From positions 97,986 through 161,985 of the forward strand of contig CAMLLO010000008.1 in assembly GCA_946480915.1 (NCBI GenBank): 64,000 bases of DNA. The letters run 5' to 3'. The position numbers and the translations under genes were made by a program. This DNA comes from an uncultured Sphingobacteriaceae bacterium (GTDB lineage Bacteria > Bacteroidota > Bacteroidia > Sphingobacteriales > Sphingobacteriaceae). Below, piece after piece: positions 37,186 to 46,186 of this stretch. The notes under the pieces were generated by a model. The model was not told the origin of the DNA, made no database searches, and saw only the letters and a list, made by a program, of their open reading frames with translations. How positions within the stretch are numbered: position 1 is the stretch's first letter; each line of letters opens with the position of its first letter.

Positions 37186-38553
37186 ATGTACGCAATAGTT
37201 GATATTGAAACGACGGGAGGGCATGCTTCGGCGAATGGAATTACCGAAATCGCTATTGTTTTACATGATGGAAATAAAGTTACCAGGCGATATGAGACGT
37301 TAATTAATCCGCAAAAGCATATCCCGATTTATATCTCTGCCCTTACGGGAATCAGCAATGAAATGGTGGCTACAGCACCTCTTTTTTCTGAAGTAGCAAC
37401 AGAGGTTTTTAGTTTGCTTCATGATAAGATTTTTATTGCTCACAATGTTAATTTCGATTATTCTTTCCTTAAATACCATTTATCAGCTTGCGGCTATGAG
37501 CTTCAAACAAAAAAGCTTTGTACTGTACGCTTGAGCAGAAAAGTGTTTCCGGGTTTACTTTCATACAGTTTAGGCAAATTATGCAAGCAGCTGAAAGTAG
37601 AGCTCAACAATCACCATAGAGCCGGAGGAGATGCAGAGGCAACCGCCATTTTGTTTTCCATGATCCTGGAAAATGATAAAGATGGTCACGTTGTTCAATC
37701 ACTGAACAGAAATTCAAAGGAGCAACGTTTGCCTCCCAATCTGGAGCGGTCAGAATTTGAAAAGTTACCCAACACCCCCGGAGTATATTATTTCTATAAT
37801 CAGAAGGGCAAGGTGGTTTATGTAGGTAAAGCCAAAAATCTAAAAAAGCGGGTAAGCTCGCATTTTACCGGGAACAATGCCAATAAGCAGCGGCAGGATT
37901 TTATGCGAGACATCCACTCAATAAACTTCCAGGAATGCGGAACAGAATTAATGGCTTTTATTCTGGAGGCAACAGAAATAAAGCGTTTATGGCCTGAAAA
38001 TAATCGTGCACTGAAACGCTTTGAACAGGCTTATGGATTGTTTTTGTATGAAGATCAGAGAGGTTACCAACGGTTGTTGATTGATAAAAAGAGGAAAGGA
38101 TCAAGTCCGATTTACAGTTTTAACCAGATTTTTGAAGGACATAGTTTATTAAGGCAATTGATAGAAGAGTTTGAACTTTGTCCGAAACTATGTTTTATTC
38201 AAACAAATCATGACGAGTGCCTGGGCACTGAAAATAAGCCGTGTAAAGGCGCATGCAAAGGGACTGAAAGCAGGGCTCTTTATAACATCAGAGTTCAACA
38301 GGCTATTGCCAGGCTTAAATCCAATTTGCCATCGTTTGCTTTGCTTGACGAGGGCAGGACGGAAGAAGAACACAGCGTGATTTTGATGGAGCAGGGACAT
38401 CTCCGTGGAATGGGTTATATAATGAAAGGCAGTCCTGTAGAAGATATGGATGCATTAAAAAGCATCTTGCAGCCCTATCCCTCAAATGATTATATCCGAA
38501 ATCTGGTCCAAAATTATGCGGTCAGATATCCCGAAAGGTTACTAAGTTTTTAA
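37186..38553 (+). CDS. DEDDh exonuclease fused to GIY-YIG (UvrC-like) nuclease
   Basis: 455 residues. The exonuclease domain (about 1-170) has DIETTGG (Asp6, Glu8), AHNVNFDYSFLKY and HHRAGGDAEATA, matching the DnaQ-type acids and the His. The GIY-YIG domain (about 195-275) has NTPGVYYFYN, VYVGKAKNLKKRV and the metal Glu in FILEATEIKRL, as in the N-terminal half of UvrC or Cho. The remaining C-terminus carries a CxxT...CKGACKG cysteine cluster. It probably makes or trims incisions in DNA repair. A TAAGTTTG element ends 5 bases before the ATG, so the transcript could be leaderless. Confidence 0.92.
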   Translation: MYAIVDIETTGGHASANGITEIAIVLHDGNKVTRRYETLINPQKHIPIYISALTGISNEMVATAPLFSEVATEVFSLLHDKIFIAHNVNFDYSFLKYHLSACGYELQTKKLCTVRLSRKVFPGLLSYSLGKLCKQLKVELNNHHRAGGDAEATAILFSMILENDKDGHVVQSLNRNSKEQRLPPNLERSEFEKLPNTPGVYYFYNQKGKVVYVGKAKNLKKRVSSHFTGNNANKQRQDFMRDIHSINFQECGTELMAFILEATEIKRLWPENNRALKRFEQAYGLFLYEDQRGYQRLLIDKKRKGSSPIYSFNQIFEGHSLLRQLIEEFELCPKLCFIQTNHDECLGTENKPCKGACKGTESRALYNIRVQQAIARLKSNLPSFALLDEGRTEEEHSVILMEQGHLRGMGYIMKGSPVEDMDALKSILQPYPSNDYIRNLVQNYAVRYPERLLSF

Positions 38554-38645
38554 TCAGCGCGATCGCTCACGAAATTATAGCAGCGAACGTCCGGTTTTTT
38601 GTCTCAATATTTTGAAAAGGGTCAAAAATCGATGGGTGTATAACC

Positions 38646-41600
38646 TTATATCGCCTGAGTTTTATAGTAATTCTCTGCCACCTGTTGCAAGGTTTTCACT
38701 AATATTTCCAGACTGATCGGTTTGGTGATATAATCGTTCATTCCGGCGTTCAAACAAGCTTCACGATCTTCAGGTAATGCATTTGCAGTCATGGCAATAA
38801 TAGCAGGCTGATATAGACTGTTTTTTCTGATATGAACAGTTGCTTCCAGTCCGTCCATTTCCGGCATCAGCATGTCCATCAGTATTATATCGTATTCTTT
38901 CAATAATAGTTTTTCTACCGCTTCTTTACCGTTATTCGCCAGCTCTGGTGTATAGCCTAATTTGCTCAATACTTTCATAGCCAGTTTTTGGTTGATCAGG
39001 TTATCTTCCGCCAAAAGAATGTCTAAAGGATATAGTTTTCCAAAGCCTTCAGAAAGCAGCGACTTCGGTTTCTCTTCTTGTACAGGTTGTTTTCCGGGTT
39101 TCAGTTCGGATTGGACCAGATTAAATAGCTGTGCTTGTTTTACCGGTTTGGTAAGTACTGAATTAAATAGATGAGGATATTTGGATCGGGTTTCATCGCC
39201 TACTGAGCTTAACAGGATGATTGGTACCTGAGGTATAATTTTCTTTAGGGCAGTTGCTAATCCGATGCCATCCATTTGAGGCATTTGCATATCGGTTATA
39301 ACCAACTGAACGATTTCTCCCGTCGATACAATGTCAATTGCCTGATCTGCCGAGCTAGCCAACACAGGAACCAGTTTCCAAAGTTCCAGTTGTGTTTTTA
39401 GAATAGATAAGTTGGTAGCATTGTCGTCGATAATCAAAACTTTTTTACCTTCATTTTCTGCGATATTCAAGTGTGCATACTTCTTTTCCGAGATATTACC
39501 AACGCGGCACTTGATATTAAAACTAAAAGTAGTTCCTACGCCTTCTTCGCTTTCAACAGAGATATCGCCACCCATTAATTTAACGAGGCGTTCGCTGATC
39601 ACCAGGCCTAAGCCCGTTCCTCCATATTTACGGGTAGTGGATGAATCGACTTGAGAGAAGGCTTTAAATAGGCGTACGATCTTATCTTTAGGAATGCCAA
39701 TTCCGCTATCCCGAACATTAAATAAAAGTTCTATCTCATTATTTGCGGCTTTTGTAAGGTGTACATTTACAAAAACTTCGCCCGCATGAGTGAACTTCAT
39801 AGCATTGCTGACTAAGTTGAGCAGTATTTGGCGCAGTCGTCCGCGGTCGCCGATTATCTGGGCAGGAACCATGTGGTCGATCTGGTAAACCAGATCCAGT
39901 GCCTGCGATGCAGCCTTACCTGCAAATACGTCCATCACTTCTTCTATGCATTGACGGAGGTCAAAGTCATGATGTTCCAGTTCCATATTCCCCGACTCGA
40001 TTTTAGAAAAGTCAAGGATATCATTAATAACCGTAAGCAAGGCATCGCCGCTGGTGCGTATTACATTGACATAATCTTGCTGCTCGTTAGAAAGTTTAGT
40101 CTCGGCCAGGAGCGAAGCCATTCCAATCACTCCATTCATAGGAGTTCTAATTTCATGGCTCATCGTGGCAAGAAACACACTTTTTGCCTGGTTTGCTTTT
40201 TCAGCCTTCTGACGCTCTTCATGCAGTTCTTCATTTAGTGTCTGCAAATGGTCTGTTTGCGACTGCAATTCTTCCGATTGTGCCTGCAGCTCTTCATTCA
40301 TTTGCTGCAGTTCATCCGATTTCGAATTCAGTTCCTCATTCATTTGCAGTACACTTTCGGACTGTACCCTAAGTTCTTCCGCCTGTTGAACCACTTCTGA
40401 TGTACGAAGTTGAACCTGAATTTCGAGTTCTCTTTTTTGGGCCTCGATTAAATGGATTCTACGACGATAAAAAGCAATACTGCCACCAATGAAGATTATT
40501 ACTAGTAGAATTTTAAACCATAGTGTCATCCAAAACGGGGGAGTAATGATGATCTTTATAGAAGCGCCAGTGTTGTTCCAGATACCATCATTATTTGATG
40601 CTTTTACTCTAAACGTATATACTCCTGGTGGAATGTTTGTATAGGCTGCTCGTCTGGTTGTACCCACATTGTTCCAGTCGTCTTCAAATCCCTCAAGCTT
40701 ATACGCATATTGGTTTTCTTTGGTTCTGGATAAGTTGGAAGCTAAAAAAGCGAATGAAAAAATATTTTGCTTGTAAGAAAGATGGATCACTTTAGTCTCG
40801 CTAATGACAGTCTTCAGAATAGAGTCTTCATCTCCGACAGAAACGTGCTTGTTAAACAGCTCAAAATCATAGATGATAACTTTAGGAACTGTTGTGTTTA
40901 CCGATAGCTTGTTAGGATTAAACATGTTAAATCCAAACAGGCCTCCAAAAATCATTTCGCCGCTTTTTAGCTTTAAGGCCGAACGATCAAGAAATTCATT
41001 GTAGTCGAAACCGTTATTGATACTGTAATTTTTAAATGTTCTGGTGGCCCTTTTAAACTGTGATATTCCTTTAGGTGTGGTGATCCAAATATCCCCGTTA
41101 TCAGCTTCCAGAAGCCCATTGATTGAGGCGCTCTCGAATTCTTTACCAGAGGTAAAGTTCGTGATGGCATTTGTCTTAGTGTTCAGGTGGCTTAAGCCTG
41201 CTCCTGTTCCTATCCACAGATCACCTTGCTTATCTTCAAGTAAGATATGGATGTTATCACTAATAATAGTTTTATCGTTTAATGGATTGTGTTTAAAGGT
41301 TTTATAGGTCGATTTTTTAATATTTATCTTGATTAAACCATCAGAACTTGATGCGATCCATAAGTTGGATTCCCTGTCGATGTGAAAACAATTGATACCC
41401 GCTACAGGTATTTGTTTTCCGTCCCAATGCAGTCTGTAAAACTGTTTTTTCTTTTTGTCGAATTTGAATACTCCGGTGCTGAATGAGGCAACATATAATT
41501 CTCCTTCATTATCTTCCTTAATAAACCAGATGTCCCGCAGCTGGATTCTTTCTTTAGCAAGCGAATCAATTCCGTTGTATACCTGGTAAGTGTTGTTTTT

Positions 41601-42959
41601 ATGATCGTATTTGTAAACTCCCTGATCGAAGGTGCCAAGCCAAAAATTCTTATCCCGATCTTCATAAAAAGATAGAATGGTGCCAACCCGCTCGCCATTG
41701 GCTCGTGGCCGATTGTGAACAAATGTGTTTGATTTTCTGTCAAATATGTCAAAGCCATTTCTAAGTCCAATCCATATCCGGTTTTGAGAATCTTCGTAAA
41801 AACTGAAAGCTTCCTTATCTCCTAAACTTTTTTTATTACCGGCATTGTAAGAGTAGTTAGGAAATCTGGAATCCAGGGCTTCTTTTATCGAAATACCTGC
41901 GATGCTGCCGATCCAGATGTTTCCTTCAGAATCGCTATGAAGTGCATTTAGTCCGTTGTCTACCAGCGAGTTTATCTCAAAGGGATCGTTTGTATAGGAT
42001 GTAAATAAACTGGTTTTTTTGTCGAAAACACTTAATCCAAAGTTTGTGGCAATCCATATTTTTCCCTGCTTGTCTTCGCAGATTGCCGGTACATAATCGC
42101 CGACTATGGTATTGCGTTTATCGGTGCTTTTAAACCGGATAAAACTTTGGTCATTTTTATTGAAAATATTTAAGCCTTCAAAGGCTGTTCCTATCCATAT
42201 TTTTCCTTCAGAATCAGCAAATATGCTCCTGATAACACTGGTGCTCAAACTTTTCCCGCTGTTTGTATGCTGATAGTTTGAGAAATGCTTGCGGTCTTTG
42301 CTGATAACGCTGATCCCGTTGTCGGTACCAACCCATAAATTGCCTTCCTTATCTTCTGTGATGCATCTTACAAAGTTATCCACGAGTCCATTTTTCCCTG
42401 GCGAGGCTACAAATGCTTTATGAAACTTTTTGTTCGTTCTATCAAAAATTTGAAGCCCATTACCTTCTAATCCAATCCAAAGTACACCCTTAGAATCCTC
42501 AAAGATCTCACTTACCCGGTTGCTTGCAATGCTGTTTTTGTCTTTAGGCTGGTGTTCGTAGATCGTGAAATTATCTGTGCTTGAGTTGTAAACGTTTAGA
42601 CCTCCATTTTCGGTGGCGACGTATAAAATTCCTTTTTTATCAACATATGTTTTATTAACGATATTGGCGTTTATAGAACCTTTCCCTTCCTGATTTTTTT
42701 GATATACTTTAAATGTATAACCATTGTACATGTTTAATCCATGGCTGGTTCCGATCCAGATAAAGCCATTCTTATCACTGCTAATGCTTTTGACAAAGCT
42801 TTGTGAGAGGCCATTCCGGGACGTCTTTCTGTTGAATTTCATCATGCTTACCTGCGCATGAGCTTGTACAATTGACACAAGGCCAACTAACATGAACAAA
42901 ATAAATCTCAACACGATCGGTTTTGGTTTGATGGGGTTGTTCATACCTATAATTAGCAT
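38646..42959 (-). CDS. Hybrid two-component sensor (propeller, Y_Y_Y, HisKA, HATPase, two receivers)
   Basis: 1437 residues. A signal peptide (or first helix) is followed by two sevenfold-like propeller arrays of 'Reg_prop' repeats (WIGT.. motifs) to about 690, a Y_Y_Y domain (about 720-800), one membrane helix starting at 811 and a long coiled coil (about 840-925). HisKA has phospho-acceptor His935 ([11 protein letters not shown]), then HATPase_c, receiver 1 with Asp1223 (ITDMQMP) and receiver 2 with Asp1362 (LMDMLMP). No AraC or LytTR output domain follows, so it must act through a separate partner. Such sensors usually detect extracellular glycans. It is monocistronic. Confidence 0.95.
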   Translation of the reverse strand: MLIIGMNNPIKPKPIVLRFILFMLVGLVSIVQAHAQVSMMKFNRKTSRNGLSQSFVKSISSDKNGFIWIGTSHGLNMYNGYTFKVYQKNQEGKGSINANIVNKTYVDKKGILYVATENGGLNVYNSSTDNFTIYEHQPKDKNSIASNRVSEIFEDSKGVLWIGLEGNGLQIFDRTNKKFHKAFVASPGKNGLVDNFVRCITEDKEGNLWVGTDNGISVISKDRKHFSNYQHTNSGKSLSTSVIRSIFADSEGKIWIGTAFEGLNIFNKNDQSFIRFKSTDKRNTIVGDYVPAICEDKQGKIWIATNFGLSVFDKKTSLFTSYTNDPFEINSLVDNGLNALHSDSEGNIWIGSIAGISIKEALDSRFPNYSYNAGNKKSLGDKEAFSFYEDSQNRIWIGLRNGFDIFDRKSNTFVHNRPRANGERVGTILSFYEDRDKNFWLGTFDQGVYKYDHKNNTYQVYNGIDSLAKERIQLRDIWFIKEDNEGELYVASFSTGVFKFDKKKKQFYRLHWDGKQIPVAGINCFHIDRESNLWIASSSDGLIKINIKKSTYKTFKHNPLNDKTIISDNIHILLEDKQGDLWIGTGAGLSHLNTKTNAITNFTSGKEFESASINGLLEADNGDIWITTPKGISQFKRATRTFKNYSINNGFDYNEFLDRSALKLKSGEMIFGGLFGFNMFNPNKLSVNTTVPKVIIYDFELFNKHVSVGDEDSILKTVISETKVIHLSYKQNIFSFAFLASNLSRTKENQYAYKLEGFEDDWNNVGTTRRAAYTNIPPGVYTFRVKASNNDGIWNNTGASIKIIITPPFWMTLWFKILLVIIFIGGSIAFYRRRIHLIEAQKRELEIQVQLRTSEVVQQAEELRVQSESVLQMNEELNSKSDELQQMNEELQAQSEELQSQTDHLQTLNEELHEERQKAEKANQAKSVFLATMSHEIRTPMNGVIGMASLLAETKLSNEQQDYVNVIRTSGDALLTVINDILDFSKIESGNMELEHHDFDLRQCIEEVMDVFAGKAASQALDLVYQIDHMVPAQIIGDRGRLRQILLNLVSNAMKFTHAGEVFVNVHLTKAANNEIELLFNVRDSGIGIPKDKIVRLFKAFSQVDSSTTRKYGGTGLGLVISERLVKLMGGDISVESEEGVGTTFSFNIKCRVGNISEKKYAHLNIAENEGKKVLIIDDNATNLSILKTQLELWKLVPVLASSADQAIDIVSTGEIVQLVITDMQMPQMDGIGLATALKKIIPQVPIILLSSVGDETRSKYPHLFNSVLTKPVKQAQLFNLVQSELKPGKQPVQEEKPKSLLSEGFGKLYPLDILLAEDNLINQKLAMKVLSKLGYTPELANNGKEAVEKLLLKEYDIILMDMLMPEMDGLEATVHIRKNSLYQPAIIAMTANALPEDREACLNAGMNDYITKPISLEILVKTLQQVAENYYKTQAI

Positions 42960-43117
42960 ATACGTTGTGCTGACGGTTTCAGGGAATTCCAGATTAAGCC
43001 TGGGCTGATTCCTGAGTCGGGTTTACGTAAAAGATATCGAAAAGTTGTCGGATTGTTTTGAATTCTCAATTCTGAAAAAAATAGGCTCTCAGATGTTCAG
43101 AGGTCATTTACAAGCCT

Positions 43118-44137
43118 TTAATGAACACGGCTAACTGCGGCTTTTTTTTGGAAGCTGTAAATCAGATAACCCAGAGCAGGAAGAATAAACACACTCCCGA
43201 TAAGTAAGGCCCAGGCCAAAGCGTCGATCGTTTTATCATGGCCGGCGTGTTCCAGAAGGGATAAATATCCCCCATTTTTAAGAATAACAATATTGGGGAA
43301 ATGCCGGTAAGTGGTAGTCAATAAAATCATACTCACCTGAAATCCTGCTAGTACCCGCAGAATTTGCGTTTTTCCCTTAGATAATAAATACCAAAATAGG
43401 ATGAGAGATAAGGTGGCCAGGGCAATAGATATAATCCCGATGGTATTCCCAAATACCCAGTCCATTAATGGAATACCTTCAAAATATGCGGCAATAAAAA
43501 CAATCGCTCCGCAAATAAATGCTGCGATATTCATAAAGCGGGCTTTCCGCATAAAACGCTGCTTGTCTAGTTCGGTGTCGGTTTCTCCAATAGTATAAAC
43601 AGCAGCGAGGAAGCCGCAAATGGCGACCGTGAAAAAACCCACAGATACCGAAAACCAGTTTAGCCAGCTGAAAATATACGCTGAAAGAAAGGTATTCGCT
43701 TCTGTGTCTATGTGACCGGATACGGCGCTGCCTCCAATTATCCCTAGAAATAAGGGTGTGATGAAACTTGAGTACACAAAAATTTTATTGTACACATGCT
43801 GCATATCGTCCACAACAGCATCATAATGTCTGAAAGTGAATGCGGTACCTCTGGCGATAATTCCTAGAAGCATAATGATCAGAGGGATATGCAGATGAAT
43901 AGACATGGTTGTGTATATGTCCGGGAAACCGACAAATAAAATAACAATGGTAATAATCAACCACATGTGATTGGCTTCCCAGATAGGACCGATAGCACGA
44001 TACATCGTTTTTCGTGTTTTATTCAGGTTCTTTTCTGAAGTAAAAAGCTCGACAATCCCGGCGCCAAAGTCTGCGCCACCCATTAAGAGATACAGAAGAA
44101 TAGCCGTCCACAGAAAAATGATTACAACGTATAGCAT
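43118..44137 (-). CDS. cydB: Cytochrome bd oxidase subunit II
   Basis: 339 residues with about eight to nine membrane helices. The family start MLYVVIIFLWTAILLYLLMGGADFGAGIVEL and the helix PIWEANHMWLIITIVILFVGFP are diagnostic. It pairs with CydA to oxidise quinol and reduce oxygen to water with high affinity. It follows cydA by 2 bases in the same operon. No cydX-like peptide was recognised downstream. Confidence 0.97.
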   Translation of the reverse strand: MLYVVIIFLWTAILLYLLMGGADFGAGIVELFTSEKNLNKTRKTMYRAIGPIWEANHMWLIITIVILFVGFPDIYTTMSIHLHIPLIIMLLGIIARGTAFTFRHYDAVVDDMQHVYNKIFVYSSFITPLFLGIIGGSAVSGHIDTEANTFLSAYIFSWLNWFSVSVGFFTVAICGFLAAVYTIGETDTELDKQRFMRKARFMNIAAFICGAIVFIAAYFEGIPLMDWVFGNTIGIISIALATLSLILFWYLLSKGKTQILRVLAGFQVSMILLTTTYRHFPNIVILKNGGYLSLLEHAGHDKTIDALAWALLIGSVFILPALGYLIYSFQKKAAVSRVH

Positions 44138-44139
44138 AT

Positions 44140-45468
44140 TTACAAATTTGAATCCGTTTCCGGAGAGTCGTATAACTTACCAACCATGCTTATTTGCCTG
44201 TAAAGCATAAATATTACAATAATAGACAGGGAAACATATACTGCAGAGAATAAATAAAATGAATAAGCGATGCCGGGCATTGGTGTTACTGCATCAGCGG
44301 TGCGCATAACATTATGGATAATCCATGGTTGGCGGCCAACTTCTGTAACGGTCCAGCCTGCTTCTACAGCAATAAAGCCCATGGGGGTAGCTGCCACAAA
44401 AAACTTAAGTAACCATGGTTTAGTTAGCCAGGTTCTTTTTTTCCAAAGAGCAATAAAGTATAGAATGGACAAGATCACCATGATCATTCCGAGTCCTACC
44501 ATTATTTGAAAGGCGTAATGAGTAATTGCTACTGGCGGATGGTTTTCTTTCGGAATGCTGTCCAAACCTTTTACTTCAGACTGGAAATCGCCATGTGCCA
44601 GAAAGCTGAGAGCACCGGGGATTTTAAGGGCGTAATCAACTTTGCCCTCTTGTATGTTCGGAACGCCGCCAATAATTAAAGATGCACTTTTTTCGGTAGT
44701 GAAGTGAGCTTCCATAGCTGCAAGTTTAGCCGGCTGTCTTTGAGCTACATCTTTGGCCGAGATATCCCCGCTAAGGGGTTGCAAAATTGCAGCAAACGTA
44801 GCAAAGGCTGCCGCTATTTTAAACGATTTACTGTGGAAAATTACGTTTGTTCCTTTTAATATCATTAATGCATGAACTCCTGCAACTGCAAATCCGGTAG
44901 CAGCAAAGGCAGCGATAGACATGTGCAGAGCCTGAGAGAACCAGGCGTCATTAAACATCGCTTTGATCGGGTCGATATTAATGTATTCGCCGTTTACAAA
45001 GTCAAAGCCAGCCGGACTATTCATCCATGCATTTGCAGCAACAACCAGTATTCCCGATACCAGGCCACTTACACCGACAATAACGCCCGTAAACCAATGA
45101 AACCAGGGGTTAAACCGTTCCCATCCATAGAGAAAGAAACCCAAAGCAATTGCTTCGATAAAAAAAGCTGTTCCTTCTAAAGAGAATGGCATTCCAAATA
45201 TTGGGCCGGCATGTTTCATAAACGTTGGCCATAATAATCCAAGCTCGAACGATAACACTGTGCCCGACACCGCTCCTGTCGCAAAGAAAATAGCGACGCC
45301 TTTGCTCCAGGCCTGGGTGATGTTTTTGTATACAATATTATTTGTTTTGAGCCAGAAGTAATGGGCAACGGCCATGAAAAATGGCATTACCATTCCAATA
45401 CAGGAAAATATGATATGAAAGCCCAGAGAAAGGGCCATTTGAGATCTGGCGGCTATAAAGTCATCCAT
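44140..45468 (-). CDS. cydA: Cytochrome bd oxidase subunit I
   Basis: 442 residues from the ATG at 45468; a TTG 12 codons upstream is possible but gives an atypical N-terminus. Haem ligand His18 lies in LGFHIIFSCIG. The quinol loop has QPLSGDISAKDVAQRQPAKL, and GRQPWIIHNVMRT is conserved near the C-terminus. It is shorter than E. coli CydA, as usual for members with a short Q-loop. It is the first gene of cydAB and should be induced under low oxygen; no regulator site is recognised. Confidence 0.97.
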   Translation of the reverse strand: MDDFIAARSQMALSLGFHIIFSCIGMVMPFFMAVAHYFWLKTNNIVYKNITQAWSKGVAIFFATGAVSGTVLSFELGLLWPTFMKHAGPIFGMPFSLEGTAFFIEAIALGFFLYGWERFNPWFHWFTGVIVGVSGLVSGILVVAANAWMNSPAGFDFVNGEYINIDPIKAMFNDAWFSQALHMSIAAFAATGFAVAGVHALMILKGTNVIFHSKSFKIAAAFATFAAILQPLSGDISAKDVAQRQPAKLAAMEAHFTTEKSASLIIGGVPNIQEGKVDYALKIPGALSFLAHGDFQSEVKGLDSIPKENHPPVAITHYAFQIMVGLGMIMVILSILYFIALWKKRTWLTKPWLLKFFVAATPMGFIAVEAGWTVTEVGRQPWIIHNVMRTADAVTPMPGIAYSFYLFSAVYVSLSIIVIFMLYRQISMVGKLYDSPETDSNL

Positions 45469-45614
45469 AAAAGAAACGCTAAGAAAGGGCAAAGATAAAA
45501 TCAAATCTTTTGCCTTTGCGGAGTTAAGGAGAAAAAGTAAACACGAATTCTAATTTAAATCAGTTCTATTTAACACCTTTTATTATTCTGCTGAAAAGCA
45601 TGGTTAATTGTGCT

Positions 45615-45622
45615 TAATTTTG
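45615..45622 (+). promoter_or_regulatory. Putative -7 promoter element of the DUF983 gene
   Basis: TAATTTTG matches TANNTTTG and lies 15 bases upstream of the ATG at 45638. No clear -33 TTTG is present at the expected distance. Confidence 0.35.
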
Positions 45623-45637
45623 TACCAGCATTGAATA

Positions 45638-46075
45638 ATGCTTTCTACAATAGAATCTATAAAAATGATTAAGGATAAAGCCGAGCCGTCTGAATTTTTA
45701 GCTGCATTGCACGCAAAGTGCCCGAGGTGCAGGAAGGGGGATATGTTTACAACATCAATGTATGGTTTTAAGCTCCAAAGGATGAACGAACATTGTCCGC
45801 ATTGCGGATTAAAGTTCGAACGGGAACCGGGATATTTCTATGTGGCAATGTTTATCAGCTATGGCATGAATGTTATTCAAATGGTTATTGTTGGAATGCT
45901 GACCTATTTCATTACCGGGAATGTTACAGATCCACTGCTCTATATTATGGTGATTTTTCCCGCCGTTTTTATCCTTTCGCCATTCAACTATCGTTTTTCC
46001 AGGGTTATTCTGCTTTATTGGCTCACACCTGGCTTACACTATAATCCGGAGAAGAGCAGGGATAGAGCAGAATAA
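45638..46075 (+). CDS. DUF983 zinc-ribbon membrane protein
   Basis: 145 residues. An N-terminal zinc ribbon CPRCRKGDMF...CPHCGLKF precedes REPGYFYVAMFISYG and two membrane helices. The family function is unknown; some members lie near cytochrome oxidase genes, and here cydAB is divergently adjacent. Either Met1 or the internal Met10 could be the start. Confidence 0.92.
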   Translation: MLSTIESIKMIKDKAEPSEFLAALHAKCPRCRKGDMFTTSMYGFKLQRMNEHCPHCGLKFEREPGYFYVAMFISYGMNVIQMVIVGMLTYFITGNVTDPLLYIMVIFPAVFILSPFNYRFSRVILLYWLTPGLHYNPEKSRDRAE

Positions 46076-46186
46076 ATTTAAGTTCGCCGTATTTCTTATT
46101 TTCACGCTCAAATGGTCAGAACCATGTTTCTGATATGATAGTTTCGACAAACCGTTCATGCTATGGAATGTTAGCGTAATATACGA

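Noticed and set aside
39828..40238. 136-codon open frame on the plus strand
   Set aside because: It is a mirror frame of the histidine kinase domain of the hybrid sensor gene.
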